Source: Nibricoccus aquaticus
GTDB lineage: Bacteria; Verrucomicrobiota; Verrucomicrobiia; Opitutales; Opitutaceae
Length of the DNA: 64,000 bases
NCBI RefSeq assembly: GCF_002310495.1
Contig: NZ_CP023344.1
Span: forward strand, 124,001-188,000
Direction: 5' to 3'
Part shown: one piece after another, positions 25,027-34,009 of the stretch
Layout of the letters: each line of letters opens with the position of its first letter
How positions within the stretch are numbered: position 1 is the first letter of the stretch
Position numbers and translations under genes: made by a program
The notes under the pieces: generated by a model
Databases searched by the model: none
What the model was told of the DNA's origin: nothing
The model's input: only the letters and a program-made list of their open reading frames with translations

Positions 25027-25124
25027 CGGAATTCACCCGAGCCAATCCCGCCACCGCCAATAAACGGTAGCGACAGGTCGTATGAGGCAGTTTCCCGTAT
25101 AAAACACGGGGTTCTTCGAGACTC

Positions 25125-25715
25125 TCAAGCGCCCGATTGAAGCTTCCACTTGATCTCCAGTCCAGACACTGAGCGGCCCTGCTTCATGGTAGCTGCATAT
25201 ACTTGCGGCCATCCGCGTCGGCCCTTTTCGCGAATTTCATTTATTTGTTCCGGTGTACGCTTCGATACAATAGCCTTCACTGGAGATGCATCGCTAACAG
25301 TGTCGGGATACAAAATCGTCCACCACCAGACAAACGATGCCTCTAAATCGGTCGGCTCAAGTCCAAGATCTTTAATGCCGAAAACCGTCGCAAACAACCA
25401 ATGCTCGGCGAGTCTCGGCTCAAAATCTAACACTGCATCTGGATCTCCCTTTCGATCCGCGTGCTTGGTAAAGCTGTATGGCTTCCTTAAAAATGTGGCT
25501 ACGCTGTTCCTGTGCTCTGGTTTGATTACTTCACTGCCGAAGAAAACAGAGGTTTTTCCAGCATGCTCCAACAGATCATGGACAACTTGATGAGCAGCGC
25601 TGGCAAGGACGTACACAATGAGCGGATCGCCATGCTCGAAATATAGTTCAAGGGCATGCTTAAGCTGACGTCTGGCGGCTTCGATCTTAGTAATTTTTTC
25701 CGGCGTAGAACTCAT
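25125..25715 (-). CDS. Hypothetical protein, atypical composition
   Basis: Protein of 196 aa. The N-terminal helix reads KIEAARRQLKHALELYFEHGDPLIVYVLASAAHQVVHDLLEH, and the centre has WLFATVFGIKDLGL and SFVWWWTILYPDT. There is no signal peptide or membrane span and no catalytic motif that I recognise; the helical HxxxxH/D pattern at the start recalls uncharacterised bacterial proteins of similar length that are scattered among unrelated genomes. The base composition is clearly more AT-rich than its neighbours, suggesting acquisition. It is convergent with cysS and stands alone; the 98-bp gap contains a weak CCCGT/ACGGG hairpin near 25094-25110. Confidence 0.7.
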   Translation of the reverse strand: MSSTPEKITKIEAARRQLKHALELYFEHGDPLIVYVLASAAHQVVHDLLEHAGKTSVFFGSEVIKPEHRNSVATFLRKPYSFTKHADRKGDPDAVLDFEPRLAEHWLFATVFGIKDLGLEPTDLEASFVWWWTILYPDTVSDASPVKAIVSKRTPEQINEIREKGRRGWPQVYAATMKQGRSVSGLEIKWKLQSGA

Positions 25716-25883
25716 TCTTCAACAGTAGTCTTTTTGACTGCAGTCGCCAAGCTGATGCGGGGTCATAGTCTATGACTTTTCGGTTAGCATCACTGTTAGC
25801 TATCAACTTCAGCTCGTTGCCGAATTCCCTCCGATTTCACGATGACTTCATGCCGACTTCATCTACTCGAGCGAACCTGAGCC

Positions 25884-26138
25884 ATGACATCCTCACCTCG
25901 TCAAACCAACGTCGCCGGCTCCGGCCTTTCAGCCCAAGCCTTGAAGCGGATCAAGCTCACCGCCTTTTCCGTCTGCCTGCTCATGATAGCTGGTATCGTC
26001 GGCTTGATGATCCTCGCCTCTCGAAAAGACGAAGACATCGCCGGCATCGTCGCACCTGCTTTGTTAGTGGTGATTGTTTCCGGCATCACTGCCGTCGTGG
26101 CAGCCATCGCACAAAAACGCGCAGCGAAAAATCACTAG
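25884..26138 (+). CDS. Small two-helix membrane protein, hypothetical
   Basis: An 84-aa product with two predicted membrane helices, LTAFSVCLLMIAGIVGLMIL and IVAPALLVVIVSGITAVVAA, separated by a charged loop ASRKDEDIAG. The N-terminus is polar and the C-terminus is basic (QKRAAKNH). No family is recognised. It is flanked by AT-richer intergenic DNA and by a dyad repeat at 26167. Coding status rests on length, hydrophobic periodicity and the absence of a better frame. Confidence 0.5.
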   Translation: MTSSPRQTNVAGSGLSAQALKRIKLTAFSVCLLMIAGIVGLMILASRKDEDIAGIVAPALLVVIVSGITAVVAAIAQKRAAKNH

Positions 26139-26166
26139 AGCCCTTCAAACTAAACGATGGCATCCG

Positions 26167-26192
26167 TTGGAGGGACGACCTCCGTGTCGTCC
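26167..26192. repeat. GGAGGGACGACCTCCGTGTCGTCC hairpin, copy 1
   Basis: A GGACGAC/GTCGTCC hairpin. Near-identical copies are at 60670-60695 and 61821-61845 (the last with one T in place of C). All three are intergenic. Confidence 0.88.
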
Positions 26193-26250
26193 ATGGCCGG
26201 CACAAAACCGACCTCCTCACCCGATTCAGAGTGCGACTTCTAGCGAGCGA

Positions 26251-27834
26251 CTACTCTTCGCCCACTAACTGCACCGCGTCGACCTCCTGCCAGCTTGCGA
26301 CGGCGTCGATATCGAGCGTCACGCGCACAGTGGCGACGCGATAAGCCGTGCGTGGCACGCGCACGCTGAACCACGCGATCGCATTGAGCGCACCCGGCGG
26401 ACGCGCCGGGTCGATACCGCTCCACCAGAGATGCGTGCCGCCATCCGTATCGATCGCTTCTATCTTCACGACGGCACCGGGATTGTAGCTCTGCCGCACA
26501 CGAACCTCAGTGGCGTGCACCGGCTTCGAATAGGTGAGTTCGATCCACTGCAACCCTTTCGCCGAGCTGCCCGGGCACCACGCCGACGTATTGTCGCCGC
26601 CCTCAGCCACGTTCGGAGCACCCATGGCCTGCATAGCCGCATAACCCGGCGAGCCATATTCAGAACTCGCTTTCGCCCCCGTCGCCCATTGGCCGCGAGA
26701 CTCTGAACGAATGGATGCCTCCGCCAGATCCGCGGGCGGAACGATGACGCCGGTTTCCACGGAGGCGTACGAAGCAAGCTCAGCCTTCGCTGCCTGCGGG
26801 GTGGTCGAAGCAATCACAGATGATGGAGCTGTCGGTGCGTTTCCGACACTCACGGGTTTAGAAGCGGTTGAACCCGGAACCGTGATTTTTTCTGCCGTTG
26901 AACTCGCGCTGTTCGTGACCGCAGTCGGAGCAGGCGACGTCGCGTTTGCTGCAGATGCCGCAGTTGGCGCGACTGCTGGTGAGATCGCAGAAGCCGTCGC
27001 CAATTCCCGAGACCGAAACACCGACTCAGGCGGGCGCGACCAGGCAGGAATCGCGCTCGCGTCACCTCCACCCACAGCCGACGAAACAGTCGCGTCATCC
27101 GGCGCATCCAGGCGTCGGCGCAATTCATACAACGTCACTGACGGCTCCACACCCTCGATACTCGCAGCGAGCGCCTGCGCGCGAACCAGACACGCCTTTG
27201 CCGAAACGGGATCACTTGCACTCAGGCATAACAAACCGCGAAATGTCAGCAGATCGATATTGTCCGCATTCGCCGTCAGCACCGCATCCACGCGTAGCGC
27301 CGCAGCCTCAGGACGACCACCAAGCACATCATCGTACGCGAGCGCGAGCACGCGCTCCATGGGATCTTGCGCCGTCGCTGCGGGCAAAATTTCCAGTGCG
27401 AGCGGTTCAGGTGTAGGTGCACCGCTCCAGCGCACGCGCAGCGAATATTTCCCAGGAGCTAGTTTCTCCGTCGTAGCCGCCGGTATCCACCAAAGCCCGC
27501 TCACCGGATTTTCCGCGGTCGCGGTGATCTGTTTTTGTCCACCGGCGCCGTTTGCCTGCGCGGCGACTGCGCTGCCTCCAGCATCAGGCGAAAGCTCAAC
27601 TGACACATCCCTCCGCCAATCGTCGCCGCGCGCCACAATAGAGACAGGCTCGTTGCTGTTTTCCGCCGGTGCGATTTCGACACCGATGCGAAGCGGCTGG
27701 CCTGCGATCACTTGTGCGCGTCCGGCGCCGATTAGCCACGCGTTGATTTGCGCCGTTCCAGCACGCGCAGTCGTCATGCCCGCCGCTATGACAGCGAGTC
27801 CGATCAGCAAAAGACGTTGGAAGCGCGCGGTCAT
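26251..27834 (-). CDS. Secreted protein with C-terminal discoidin-like/pappalysin-scaffold-like domain
   Basis: Protein of 527 aa. The start at MTARFQRLLLIGLAVIAAGM gives a clean signal peptide ending TTARA; translation begins one base into the stop codon of the upstream metalloprotease gene (TGATG). Residues ~25-130 resemble a beta-sandwich (VIAGQPLRIGVEIAPAEN, GKYSLRVRWSG); 140-230 are helical with TPR character; ~240-370 are an Ala/Ser/Thr/Pro linker. The C-terminal ~150 residues (ATGAKASSEYGSPGYAAMQA, GLQWIELTYSKPVHATEVRV, VASWQEVDAVQLVGEE) resemble the F5/8C-like scaffold seen in pappalysin-type proteins. It is probably a binding partner or substrate-recognition protein of the protease. 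Confidence 0.7.
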   Translation of the reverse strand: MTARFQRLLLIGLAVIAAGMTTARAGTAQINAWLIGAGRAQVIAGQPLRIGVEIAPAENSNEPVSIVARGDDWRRDVSVELSPDAGGSAVAAQANGAGGQKQITATAENPVSGLWWIPAATTEKLAPGKYSLRVRWSGAPTPEPLALEILPAATAQDPMERVLALAYDDVLGGRPEAAALRVDAVLTANADNIDLLTFRGLLCLSASDPVSAKACLVRAQALAASIEGVEPSVTLYELRRRLDAPDDATVSSAVGGGDASAIPAWSRPPESVFRSRELATASAISPAVAPTAASAANATSPAPTAVTNSASSTAEKITVPGSTASKPVSVGNAPTAPSSVIASTTPQAAKAELASYASVETGVIVPPADLAEASIRSESRGQWATGAKASSEYGSPGYAAMQAMGAPNVAEGGDNTSAWCPGSSAKGLQWIELTYSKPVHATEVRVRQSYNPGAVVKIEAIDTDGGTHLWWSGIDPARPPGALNAIAWFSVRVPRTAYRVATVRVTLDIDAVASWQEVDAVQLVGEE

Positions 27835-30473
27835 CAGTGTGGAGGGATGGCGTCGTTGGGGCAGACCTGCGACAGGCAGTTTCCGTTGCCGCCCGAAGCG
27901 TCGCCGAAACGCGGTTGCGGTTGATGACCCGCGTCGTTCGCACCGGTGCCAACAGGGCTCTGGCAAAGCAGATTGCCCACGTGATTCTGGCCACCGCGCA
28001 CCACATAATACGTGTCGGTCTTGCCCGCGACCGGATAAGCGTTCGCGAAATAGTACCGCATCAGACACGACTCGTGACCGGAGTCCGCCTGCCCGAGTTT
28101 GCCGATCGTCACAGAGCGCGAGAATCCGGGAAATTTTCCTTTTTCGCGGAATGCCTCGAACCCGGCTTCGGTCATGCCACGAGCCACATCGTCATAAACC
28201 GCCGACTCGCGCCAATACTCCGCCGACTTTCCATAATGGGAAAAGCGCGAGGCGCGTTCTCCTGCATCAGCCGACGGCGGATGAGCCGCGCGGTGCGCAC
28301 GTTCCGCGGCCAAGGCGCGTTCAAACGCCGGAGCCATCTCCTCGGCGATATCCCGTCCGGTGTCTTCCCAGAGCAGCGTGATCGTGCGGCCACGATCGAG
28401 ACTGTAAGGCTTGCCGCTAGAGGGCAGGCGCAGATCGAAATCGGAGATGAAAGGCGAACGCGTGCAAAAGCGCACATGGTGCGTCGGGTTGTTGGGATCG
28501 CTCGCCGCCTGAAAATAGAACTCGTTCACATCCTCGCCTTCACCGTGATGCTCGACGCCGACCGCGTGGAGCAGTTCATGAGCGATACCACGCGCGTAGG
28601 CCTGCCGCGCATCGGCGTCGCTGAGATTGTACCGGCCCACGCTGCGGCCCGCGGAAAAAATTCCGTCCGTCACGCCGGGCATCTCGACCGTGATGTTCTG
28701 AACGTCTTTCGGCCGCCAGCGCTGTCCCGCACCGACACCCTTAATCGCGTGCGTGCGCCCGCCCGAGCTGCCCGTGCCCTCGGCGTTAAACATCACCACG
28801 CAGTGCTGATCGACACGATGCGGAGCGTCGCGGTGATTCAGGTTCATCACGCGCGACAGATTGAATTCCTGATCCGTCTGCCGGTGCTGCACGCGAATCT
28901 GCGTCACGCTGCTAAATAGCGCGATTCCCGCCTCCGCCGGACGACCGATGTAGTTGCGCACAAAAAAATCCTTCCGCTTCGGATCGCCTTCGTAGTGTTT
29001 CCCACCGATCGCCCAGCCTCGATATTCTTCGTAAAGCGTGAAGCCGTCGCCATTCAGCGGCTGGCCCGCGACTTTCTCTTCGTCGTCGCCGGCAGAGAGC
29101 GCTTTAACGCCGTGCGCGTCACGCCAGCTCTGCGCCACCCAGTCACCCGCTGCGCGTTTCGGTAGACGCACGGCAGGATCGGCTGCGCCCTTCAACTTGC
29201 CGATGAGTTCACGCCCGTCCTCGAGTTCGCACACGACGAGCAACTCACTGCGTCCGCCAAAATCATACGACTCCACCGCGATGTCCGCATACGGACTGCC
29301 TTTGTCGTCGCGCGGCGGATTTTTCAGCTCTCCCTTTTGTCCTTGGTCGCTAATCTTCGCGCCGACGCCGGTGAACGGTTGCGCCGTTCGAAAACCTGGA
29401 GCCGCCGTCAGCTTCAAATCGTACTCGCTGTCCCTCGCGCCCACAGGCCAGTTCAGGCAGACGCCCGGCTCGCGTGAGGTGCCGACCAGCTCGAAGCGAA
29501 ATTTCTTCACGTCGGGAATCGATTTTCCCGAGCCGCTCTTGCGCACAAGCCGCGCGCGAAACGCGAGCCCGTTGCCCGATTTGTCCGTCTGCGCGATCGA
29601 TCCTTCCGGCCGCCACGTGTCGTAACCCGACGCCTCGATCTCAACCTCCAGATCGTCGTAAACTGGATACATGATCACCTGGGTCTTCGATCGCGATGCC
29701 GCCCTGCCCCAAGCGTAGCCGCCCTTTTGCTCGTAGTTATAGACGACCACGCCGGGACCGCCGCGGAAGGGCCCCCAAATGCCTGGTTCGTCGCTCAAGG
29801 TTCCCCAGGTGATCGGATGGAAAGTCGTGGCCCGGTCGATCGTCGTATAGCGCGTCTCGTATTTGCTGCTGCTGAGATTCACCTCGCCGACGGCGCGGCC
29901 GGTGATGCGCGTCTGCACGTAGTCTTTTTCTTCGATGATCCCCGAGTGGAGAAACGCGTGCGACTTATCGATCCAGAGAGTCAGTTCGATCCCTCTCATC
30001 GGCCAGGTGCCGGAGACGTCCATTCCTTCTTCGCTGCCAAAGCCTCGCGGATTCCAAGTCGAGTCGCGATACCTCAACGATCCGGCGGCTTTCCCATCGC
30101 CCTTCCAGACGATCACCCCGCGCTCGGGAAATGATCCTTCGCGATCCGCCTCCAACCGAAAGGTCCCAGAGGTCGCACCTTCCTGCGTGTAGGTGTATTT
30201 ATTCCAATCGCCGCCGCTCTCCACGCCGTAGGATTCGTAAGTGAAACGCCCTTCCCACGACGCTATTCCGGCGAACTTCCGCGACAGCTCCTGCTGTGCG
30301 GGACTCAGCGTACTTTTTTCCTCATCGTCTTCGGCTCGAAGCTCCGTCGAAGACAGCAGCGCCGCCGTCATCAGCATCCAAAAGGTCGCAGCCAATCGCC
30401 AGTCCCGCGTACGTCCTTCAAACGTCCGGTCCTGCCGATCATGTGTTGGCAGCAACCTACGCAGACTCAGCAT
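27834..30473 (-). CDS. Secreted zinc metalloprotease (metzincin-like)
   Basis: Protein of 879 aa. After a polar 25-residue lead, the hydrophobic segment LAATFWMLMTAALLSSTELRA is a signal peptide. The zinc site HELLHAVGVEHHGEGED (HExxHxxGxxH, about residues 632-642) is that of metzincins and sits in a C-terminal domain with FHSxx-type long loops around ITVEMPGVTDGIFSAGRSVG. The N-terminal ~600 residues are beta-rich (RFTYESYGVESGGDWNKYTY, VRTRITGRAVGE) and probably dictate substrate binding. It is coupled to the downstream secreted gene by a 1-nt stop/start overlap. Target and trigger are unknown; an immediate family name is not claimed. Confidence 0.78.
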   Translation of the reverse strand: MLSLRRLLPTHDRQDRTFEGRTRDWRLAATFWMLMTAALLSSTELRAEDDEEKSTLSPAQQELSRKFAGIASWEGRFTYESYGVESGGDWNKYTYTQEGATSGTFRLEADREGSFPERGVIVWKGDGKAAGSLRYRDSTWNPRGFGSEEGMDVSGTWPMRGIELTLWIDKSHAFLHSGIIEEKDYVQTRITGRAVGEVNLSSSKYETRYTTIDRATTFHPITWGTLSDEPGIWGPFRGGPGVVVYNYEQKGGYAWGRAASRSKTQVIMYPVYDDLEVEIEASGYDTWRPEGSIAQTDKSGNGLAFRARLVRKSGSGKSIPDVKKFRFELVGTSREPGVCLNWPVGARDSEYDLKLTAAPGFRTAQPFTGVGAKISDQGQKGELKNPPRDDKGSPYADIAVESYDFGGRSELLVVCELEDGRELIGKLKGAADPAVRLPKRAAGDWVAQSWRDAHGVKALSAGDDEEKVAGQPLNGDGFTLYEEYRGWAIGGKHYEGDPKRKDFFVRNYIGRPAEAGIALFSSVTQIRVQHRQTDQEFNLSRVMNLNHRDAPHRVDQHCVVMFNAEGTGSSGGRTHAIKGVGAGQRWRPKDVQNITVEMPGVTDGIFSAGRSVGRYNLSDADARQAYARGIAHELLHAVGVEHHGEGEDVNEFYFQAASDPNNPTHHVRFCTRSPFISDFDLRLPSSGKPYSLDRGRTITLLWEDTGRDIAEEMAPAFERALAAERAHRAAHPPSADAGERASRFSHYGKSAEYWRESAVYDDVARGMTEAGFEAFREKGKFPGFSRSVTIGKLGQADSGHESCLMRYYFANAYPVAGKTDTYYVVRGGQNHVGNLLCQSPVGTGANDAGHQPQPRFGDASGGNGNCLSQVCPNDAIPPH

Positions 30474-30672
30474 CGCGCGAGCATCCGATCCGCGTTTTCG
30501 ACGACAAGCCGGAAGTGGTCAATCGAACTGCTCAAGAAGTCAGTCAACCTCAGCTGGACCTGCCCTTCCTCGCCTAAAATGCCGTCTTTACGTCTTGGCC
30601 TCCCCGCGATTCTCCCCTCTGTTCTTCTCTCCGGCCCTGCAACCGTACGCAGGACCACAACCAACTCCTCCC

Positions 30673-32619
30673 ATGTCGATGACTCCGCTCGAAGAACTCC
30701 GCCACTCCGGTTCGCACATCCTCGCGACCGCCGTCCTTCGCCTCTTTCCAGACGCGAAACTAGACATCGGACCTCCGACCGACACCGGTTTCTACTACGA
30801 CATCGACCTCGAGCACAAATTCACGGCCGACGACCTCATCAAGCTAGAAGCCGAAATGAAAAAAATCGCCGAGGAAAATCAGCCGTTCCTCCGCAAGGAA
30901 GTTTCCCGCGAAGAAGCCATCGAGATCATCAAGTCCCGCGGCCAGGAACGCTACAAACTCGGCCGTCTCGCCGACATTCCCGAAGGCGAAAAAATCTCCT
31001 TCTACCAGAACGGCGAGTTCATGGACCTCTGCGCCGGCACGCACCTCCGCTACACGGCGAAATTCAAAGCCTTCAAACTCCTCTCCATCGCGGGCGCCTA
31101 TCACCGCGGCGACGAGAAAAACAAACAGCTCCAGCGCATCTACGGCACCGCGTTTCCGACCAAGGAAGAACTCGCGCAATACCTCGAGCGCCAGGAACAG
31201 GCCAAGGCCCGCGACCACCGCAAACTCGGCCGCGAGCTGAAGCTCTTCCACATCGACGAAGACGTCGGCCAGGGCCTCATCCTCTGGACGCCCAACGGCT
31301 CCATCATCCGCCAGGAGTTGCAGGACTTCATCGGCGGCGAGCTCCGCAAACAGGGTTACTCCCAAGTCTTCACGCCGCACATCGGCAAACTCTCGCTCTA
31401 CAAAACCTCGGGCCACTTCCCCTACTACAAGGAGTCGCAGTTCCCCGCGTTCGCCGAGCCCGACGCCCTCGCAAAAATGTCGGCCGACGGCTGCGGCTGC
31501 GCCGAACTCACTGCGCGCCTCGAAGCCGTTTCCTCGCAATTCGCCGACCAGCTCAACACCCGCGTCGGCAAAGAAATGATCGGCCAGGATCGCGTGATGG
31601 ACGCCACCAAGCTCCTCGACGGCTTCATGCTGAAGCCGATGAACTGCCCGCATCACATCAAGATCTTCGCGTCGCAGCCGCACAGCTACCGCGATCTCCC
31701 CGTCCGCCTCGCTGAGTTCGGCACCGTTTACCGCTGGGAACAATCCGGCGAGCTCAACGGCATGACCCGCGTCCGCGGCTTCACGCAGGACGACGCCCAC
31801 CTCTTCTGCACCGAGGAACAAGTCTCCGCCGAAATTCAAGGCTGTCTCTCGCTCGTGAAAACCGTCCTCACCACGCTCGGCATGGCCGACTACCGCGTGC
31901 GCGTCGGCCTGCGCGATCCAGATTCCAACAAATACACCGGCACCGCCGAAAACTGGGACAAAGCCGAGAACGCCTGCCGCGAAGCCGCGAAAACCCTCGG
32001 CGTTCCTTTCACCGAAGAGCCCGGCGAAGCCGCGTTTTACGGCCCGAAGATCGACTTCGTCATCAAAGACGTCATCGGCCGTGAATGGCAGCTCGGCACC
32101 GTACAGGTCGACTACAACCTCCCCGTCCGCTTCGACCTCTCCTACATCGGCGCCGACAACACCGCGCACCGCCCCGTGATGATCCACCGCGCGCCCTTCG
32201 GCTCGATGGAGCGTTTCTGCGGCGTCTTGATCGAGCACTTCAACGGCGACTTCCCCGTCTGGCTCGCGCCCGAGCAAATCCGCCTCGTGCCGATCAGCGA
32301 GAAAGTCATCGACTACGGCCGCGACCTCCTCGCCCAACTCCGCGCCGCCGGTCTCCGCGCCACGCTCGACGAACACAGCGACAAACTCGGCGCCAAAATC
32401 CGCCGCGGCGAAATCGACAAGGTTCCGTACACGCTCGTCCTCGGCCAGAAAGAAGCCGAAGTGAAATCCGTGAGCGTCCGCAGCCGCGCGAAAGGCGACG
32501 AAGGCGTCATGCCCTTCGCCGACTATCTCGAACGCGTGAAACAGGAAGTCGCCACCCGCGCCCTCCCCGTGAAGAAGCCCGCGGCTCCAGCAACGTTGGC
32601 CACTCCGGCCAAGCCGTAA
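30673..32619 (+). CDS. thrS: Threonyl-tRNA synthetase lacking the TGS domain
   Basis: Class II synthetase of 648 aa. It starts directly in the N2 editing domain: LRHSGSHILATAVLRLF (HxxxH) and LCAGTHLRY (CxxxH) keep the hydrolytic zinc-like site. The catalytic core has motif 2 (RWEQSGELNGMTRVRGFTQDDAHLFC), the zinc Cys in LKPMNCPHH, and RPVMIHRAPFGSMERF (motif 3); an anticodon domain ends the protein. The TGS domain normally at the N-terminus is absent, and no TGS-like sequence is found in frame upstream. About 45-50 extra residues (~260-318, including DGCGCAELTARL) are inserted between the strand ending SQFPAF and motif LKPMNC. A terminator follows the stop. Confidence 0.93.
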   Translation: MSMTPLEELRHSGSHILATAVLRLFPDAKLDIGPPTDTGFYYDIDLEHKFTADDLIKLEAEMKKIAEENQPFLRKEVSREEAIEIIKSRGQERYKLGRLADIPEGEKISFYQNGEFMDLCAGTHLRYTAKFKAFKLLSIAGAYHRGDEKNKQLQRIYGTAFPTKEELAQYLERQEQAKARDHRKLGRELKLFHIDEDVGQGLILWTPNGSIIRQELQDFIGGELRKQGYSQVFTPHIGKLSLYKTSGHFPYYKESQFPAFAEPDALAKMSADGCGCAELTARLEAVSSQFADQLNTRVGKEMIGQDRVMDATKLLDGFMLKPMNCPHHIKIFASQPHSYRDLPVRLAEFGTVYRWEQSGELNGMTRVRGFTQDDAHLFCTEEQVSAEIQGCLSLVKTVLTTLGMADYRVRVGLRDPDSNKYTGTAENWDKAENACREAAKTLGVPFTEEPGEAAFYGPKIDFVIKDVIGREWQLGTVQVDYNLPVRFDLSYIGADNTAHRPVMIHRAPFGSMERFCGVLIEHFNGDFPVWLAPEQIRLVPISEKVIDYGRDLLAQLRAAGLRATLDEHSDKLGAKIRRGEIDKVPYTLVLGQKEAEVKSVSVRSRAKGDEGVMPFADYLERVKQEVATRALPVKKPAAPATLATPAKP

Positions 32620-32647
32620 GCGCCCGCGCATCGCTTCCCTCTCTCAA

Positions 32648-32680
32648 GGTCGCCCGTTCACACGGGCGGCCTTTTTATTT
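32648..32680 (+). terminator. Rho-independent terminator of thrS
   Basis: CGCCCGT (32651-32657) pairs with ACGGGCG (32662-32668), extended by flanking GGT/GCC, loop TCAC, then TTTTTATTTT. It lies 28 bp after the thrS stop. Confidence 0.92.
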
Positions 32681-32705
32681 TCAAACTCAGATAATAGAAC
32701 CACAG

Positions 32706-32789
32706 AACCACAGAGACACAGAGGGCACAGAGAAAGACCGAATGCTTCACTCCGTCTCTATTCTCTGTGCCCTCTGTGTCTCTGTGCTT
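32706..32789. repeat. Large intergenic dyad, CACAGAGACACAGAG family, copy 2
   Basis: Arms 32706-32733 and 32762-32789 are inverted copies, 27 of 28 positions complementary, with a 28-bp loop unrelated to that of copy 1 (2554-2629). The right arm ends 6 bp before the trmO stop codon, and the element lies between convergent thrS and trmO. Confidence 0.92.
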
Positions 32790-32795
32790 AAAAAT

Positions 32796-33491
32796 TCAGA
32801 TTTTTCGAATTTCTAAAACCTCCCGCACACCGCCTTCGCCCATGCGCCAGCGTACATTCCAGCCCGCAATCGCCAGACCATAATCCCGGGGCTGCTTTTC
32901 CAAATCGACATAAGCAGGCGCGAGTTCGAGTCGCAGCACCTCCCGAAGTAATTGCGTCGTCTCTTCTCCCAACAGCTCCGCGAATTCCGCCGCGATGATC
33001 ACCTGCGTCGCTTCACTGATCGGCGGCGGTGAGTTCGCCCAATCCGCCCGCGCCTCCGGCAACGCCTCACACCACGGCAGATACGGCTTCACGTCATACA
33101 CCGGCGTCCCGTCCACGCAGTCGATCCCGGCCACGCGCAGCACACCCGGCTCGATCGCTACGATTTTCACCAGCGAAAGCCCGAGCCCGTTCGGCCGGTT
33201 CGGTGCCCGGGAAGCAAATACGCCGACTTTCTCATTCCCACCCAATCTCGGCGGGCGTACGACCGCGCTGCCACTCCACGGAGGATTTTTGTGAAACCCG
33301 GTGACCAACCACACATGCGAAAACGCCTCCAGCCCGCGCATGAATTCCGGCGCGGCAAACTCCGGCAAAAACTCCACGCGCCCTTCCGCCGCCGGCACCA
33401 ACCCGCTCTGCCTCGGCACGCCAAACTTCTCCGCAAACGGAGTCCGTACAAACGCGACTGGACGAAGAAGGGTTTCGAGGGCTGCGGCCAT
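32796..33491 (-). CDS. trmO: tRNA (N6-threonylcarbamoyl-A37)-N6-methyltransferase TrmO
   Basis: SAM-dependent enzyme that N6-methylates t6A37 of tRNA-Thr. The product is 231 aa from MAAALETLLRPVAFVRTPF. Family signatures are FGVPRQSGLVPAAEGRVEF, FSHVWLVTGFHKNPPW, SRAPNRPNGLGLSLVKI and IDCVDGTPVYDVKPYLPW (SAM/RNA-binding beta-barrel domain). The C-terminal half is the variable helical part. A longer upstream frame exists but lacks family character. The neighbouring thrS encodes the enzyme that charges tRNA-Thr; the genes converge, so any functional link is by proximity only. Confidence 0.92.
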   Translation of the reverse strand: MAAALETLLRPVAFVRTPFAEKFGVPRQSGLVPAAEGRVEFLPEFAAPEFMRGLEAFSHVWLVTGFHKNPPWSGSAVVRPPRLGGNEKVGVFASRAPNRPNGLGLSLVKIVAIEPGVLRVAGIDCVDGTPVYDVKPYLPWCEALPEARADWANSPPPISEATQVIIAAEFAELLGEETTQLLREVLRLELAPAYVDLEKQPRDYGLAIAGWNVRWRMGEGGVREVLEIRKI

Positions 33492-33580
33492 GCGGTTACT
33501 TTTCCAGCCACCGGGAAACCACGTCGATGTGATTCTCAACGCCACAATCAAACGCCTTCAATCACCCAGCCATCCGCCGA

Positions 33581-33612
33581 CAAAAAGGCCGGTCCCTTTC
33601 GGAACCGGCCGG
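33581..33612 (-). terminator. Rho-independent terminator of glnK1
   Basis: GGCCGGT (33587-33593) pairs with ACCGGCC (33604-33610), loop CCCTTTCGG-like, followed on the minus strand by TTTTTGT. It is 38 bp past the glnK1 stop codon. Confidence 0.9.
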
Positions 33613-33647
33613 CCGCGTGTGCGGAGTCGAAATGATTCAATCCAGAC

Positions 33648-33998
<351 letters not shown>

Positions 33999-34009
33999 CT
34001 AGAATACGG

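Noticed and set aside
25094-25110. Terminator for cysS (CCCGT/ACGGG)
   Set aside because: Stem of only five pairs and no T-run; too weak to list.
30844-32631. 595-codon minus-strand frame across thrS
   Set aside because: Antisense shadow of a strongly GC3-biased synthetase gene; product is low-complexity and the opposite strand encodes a clear enzyme.
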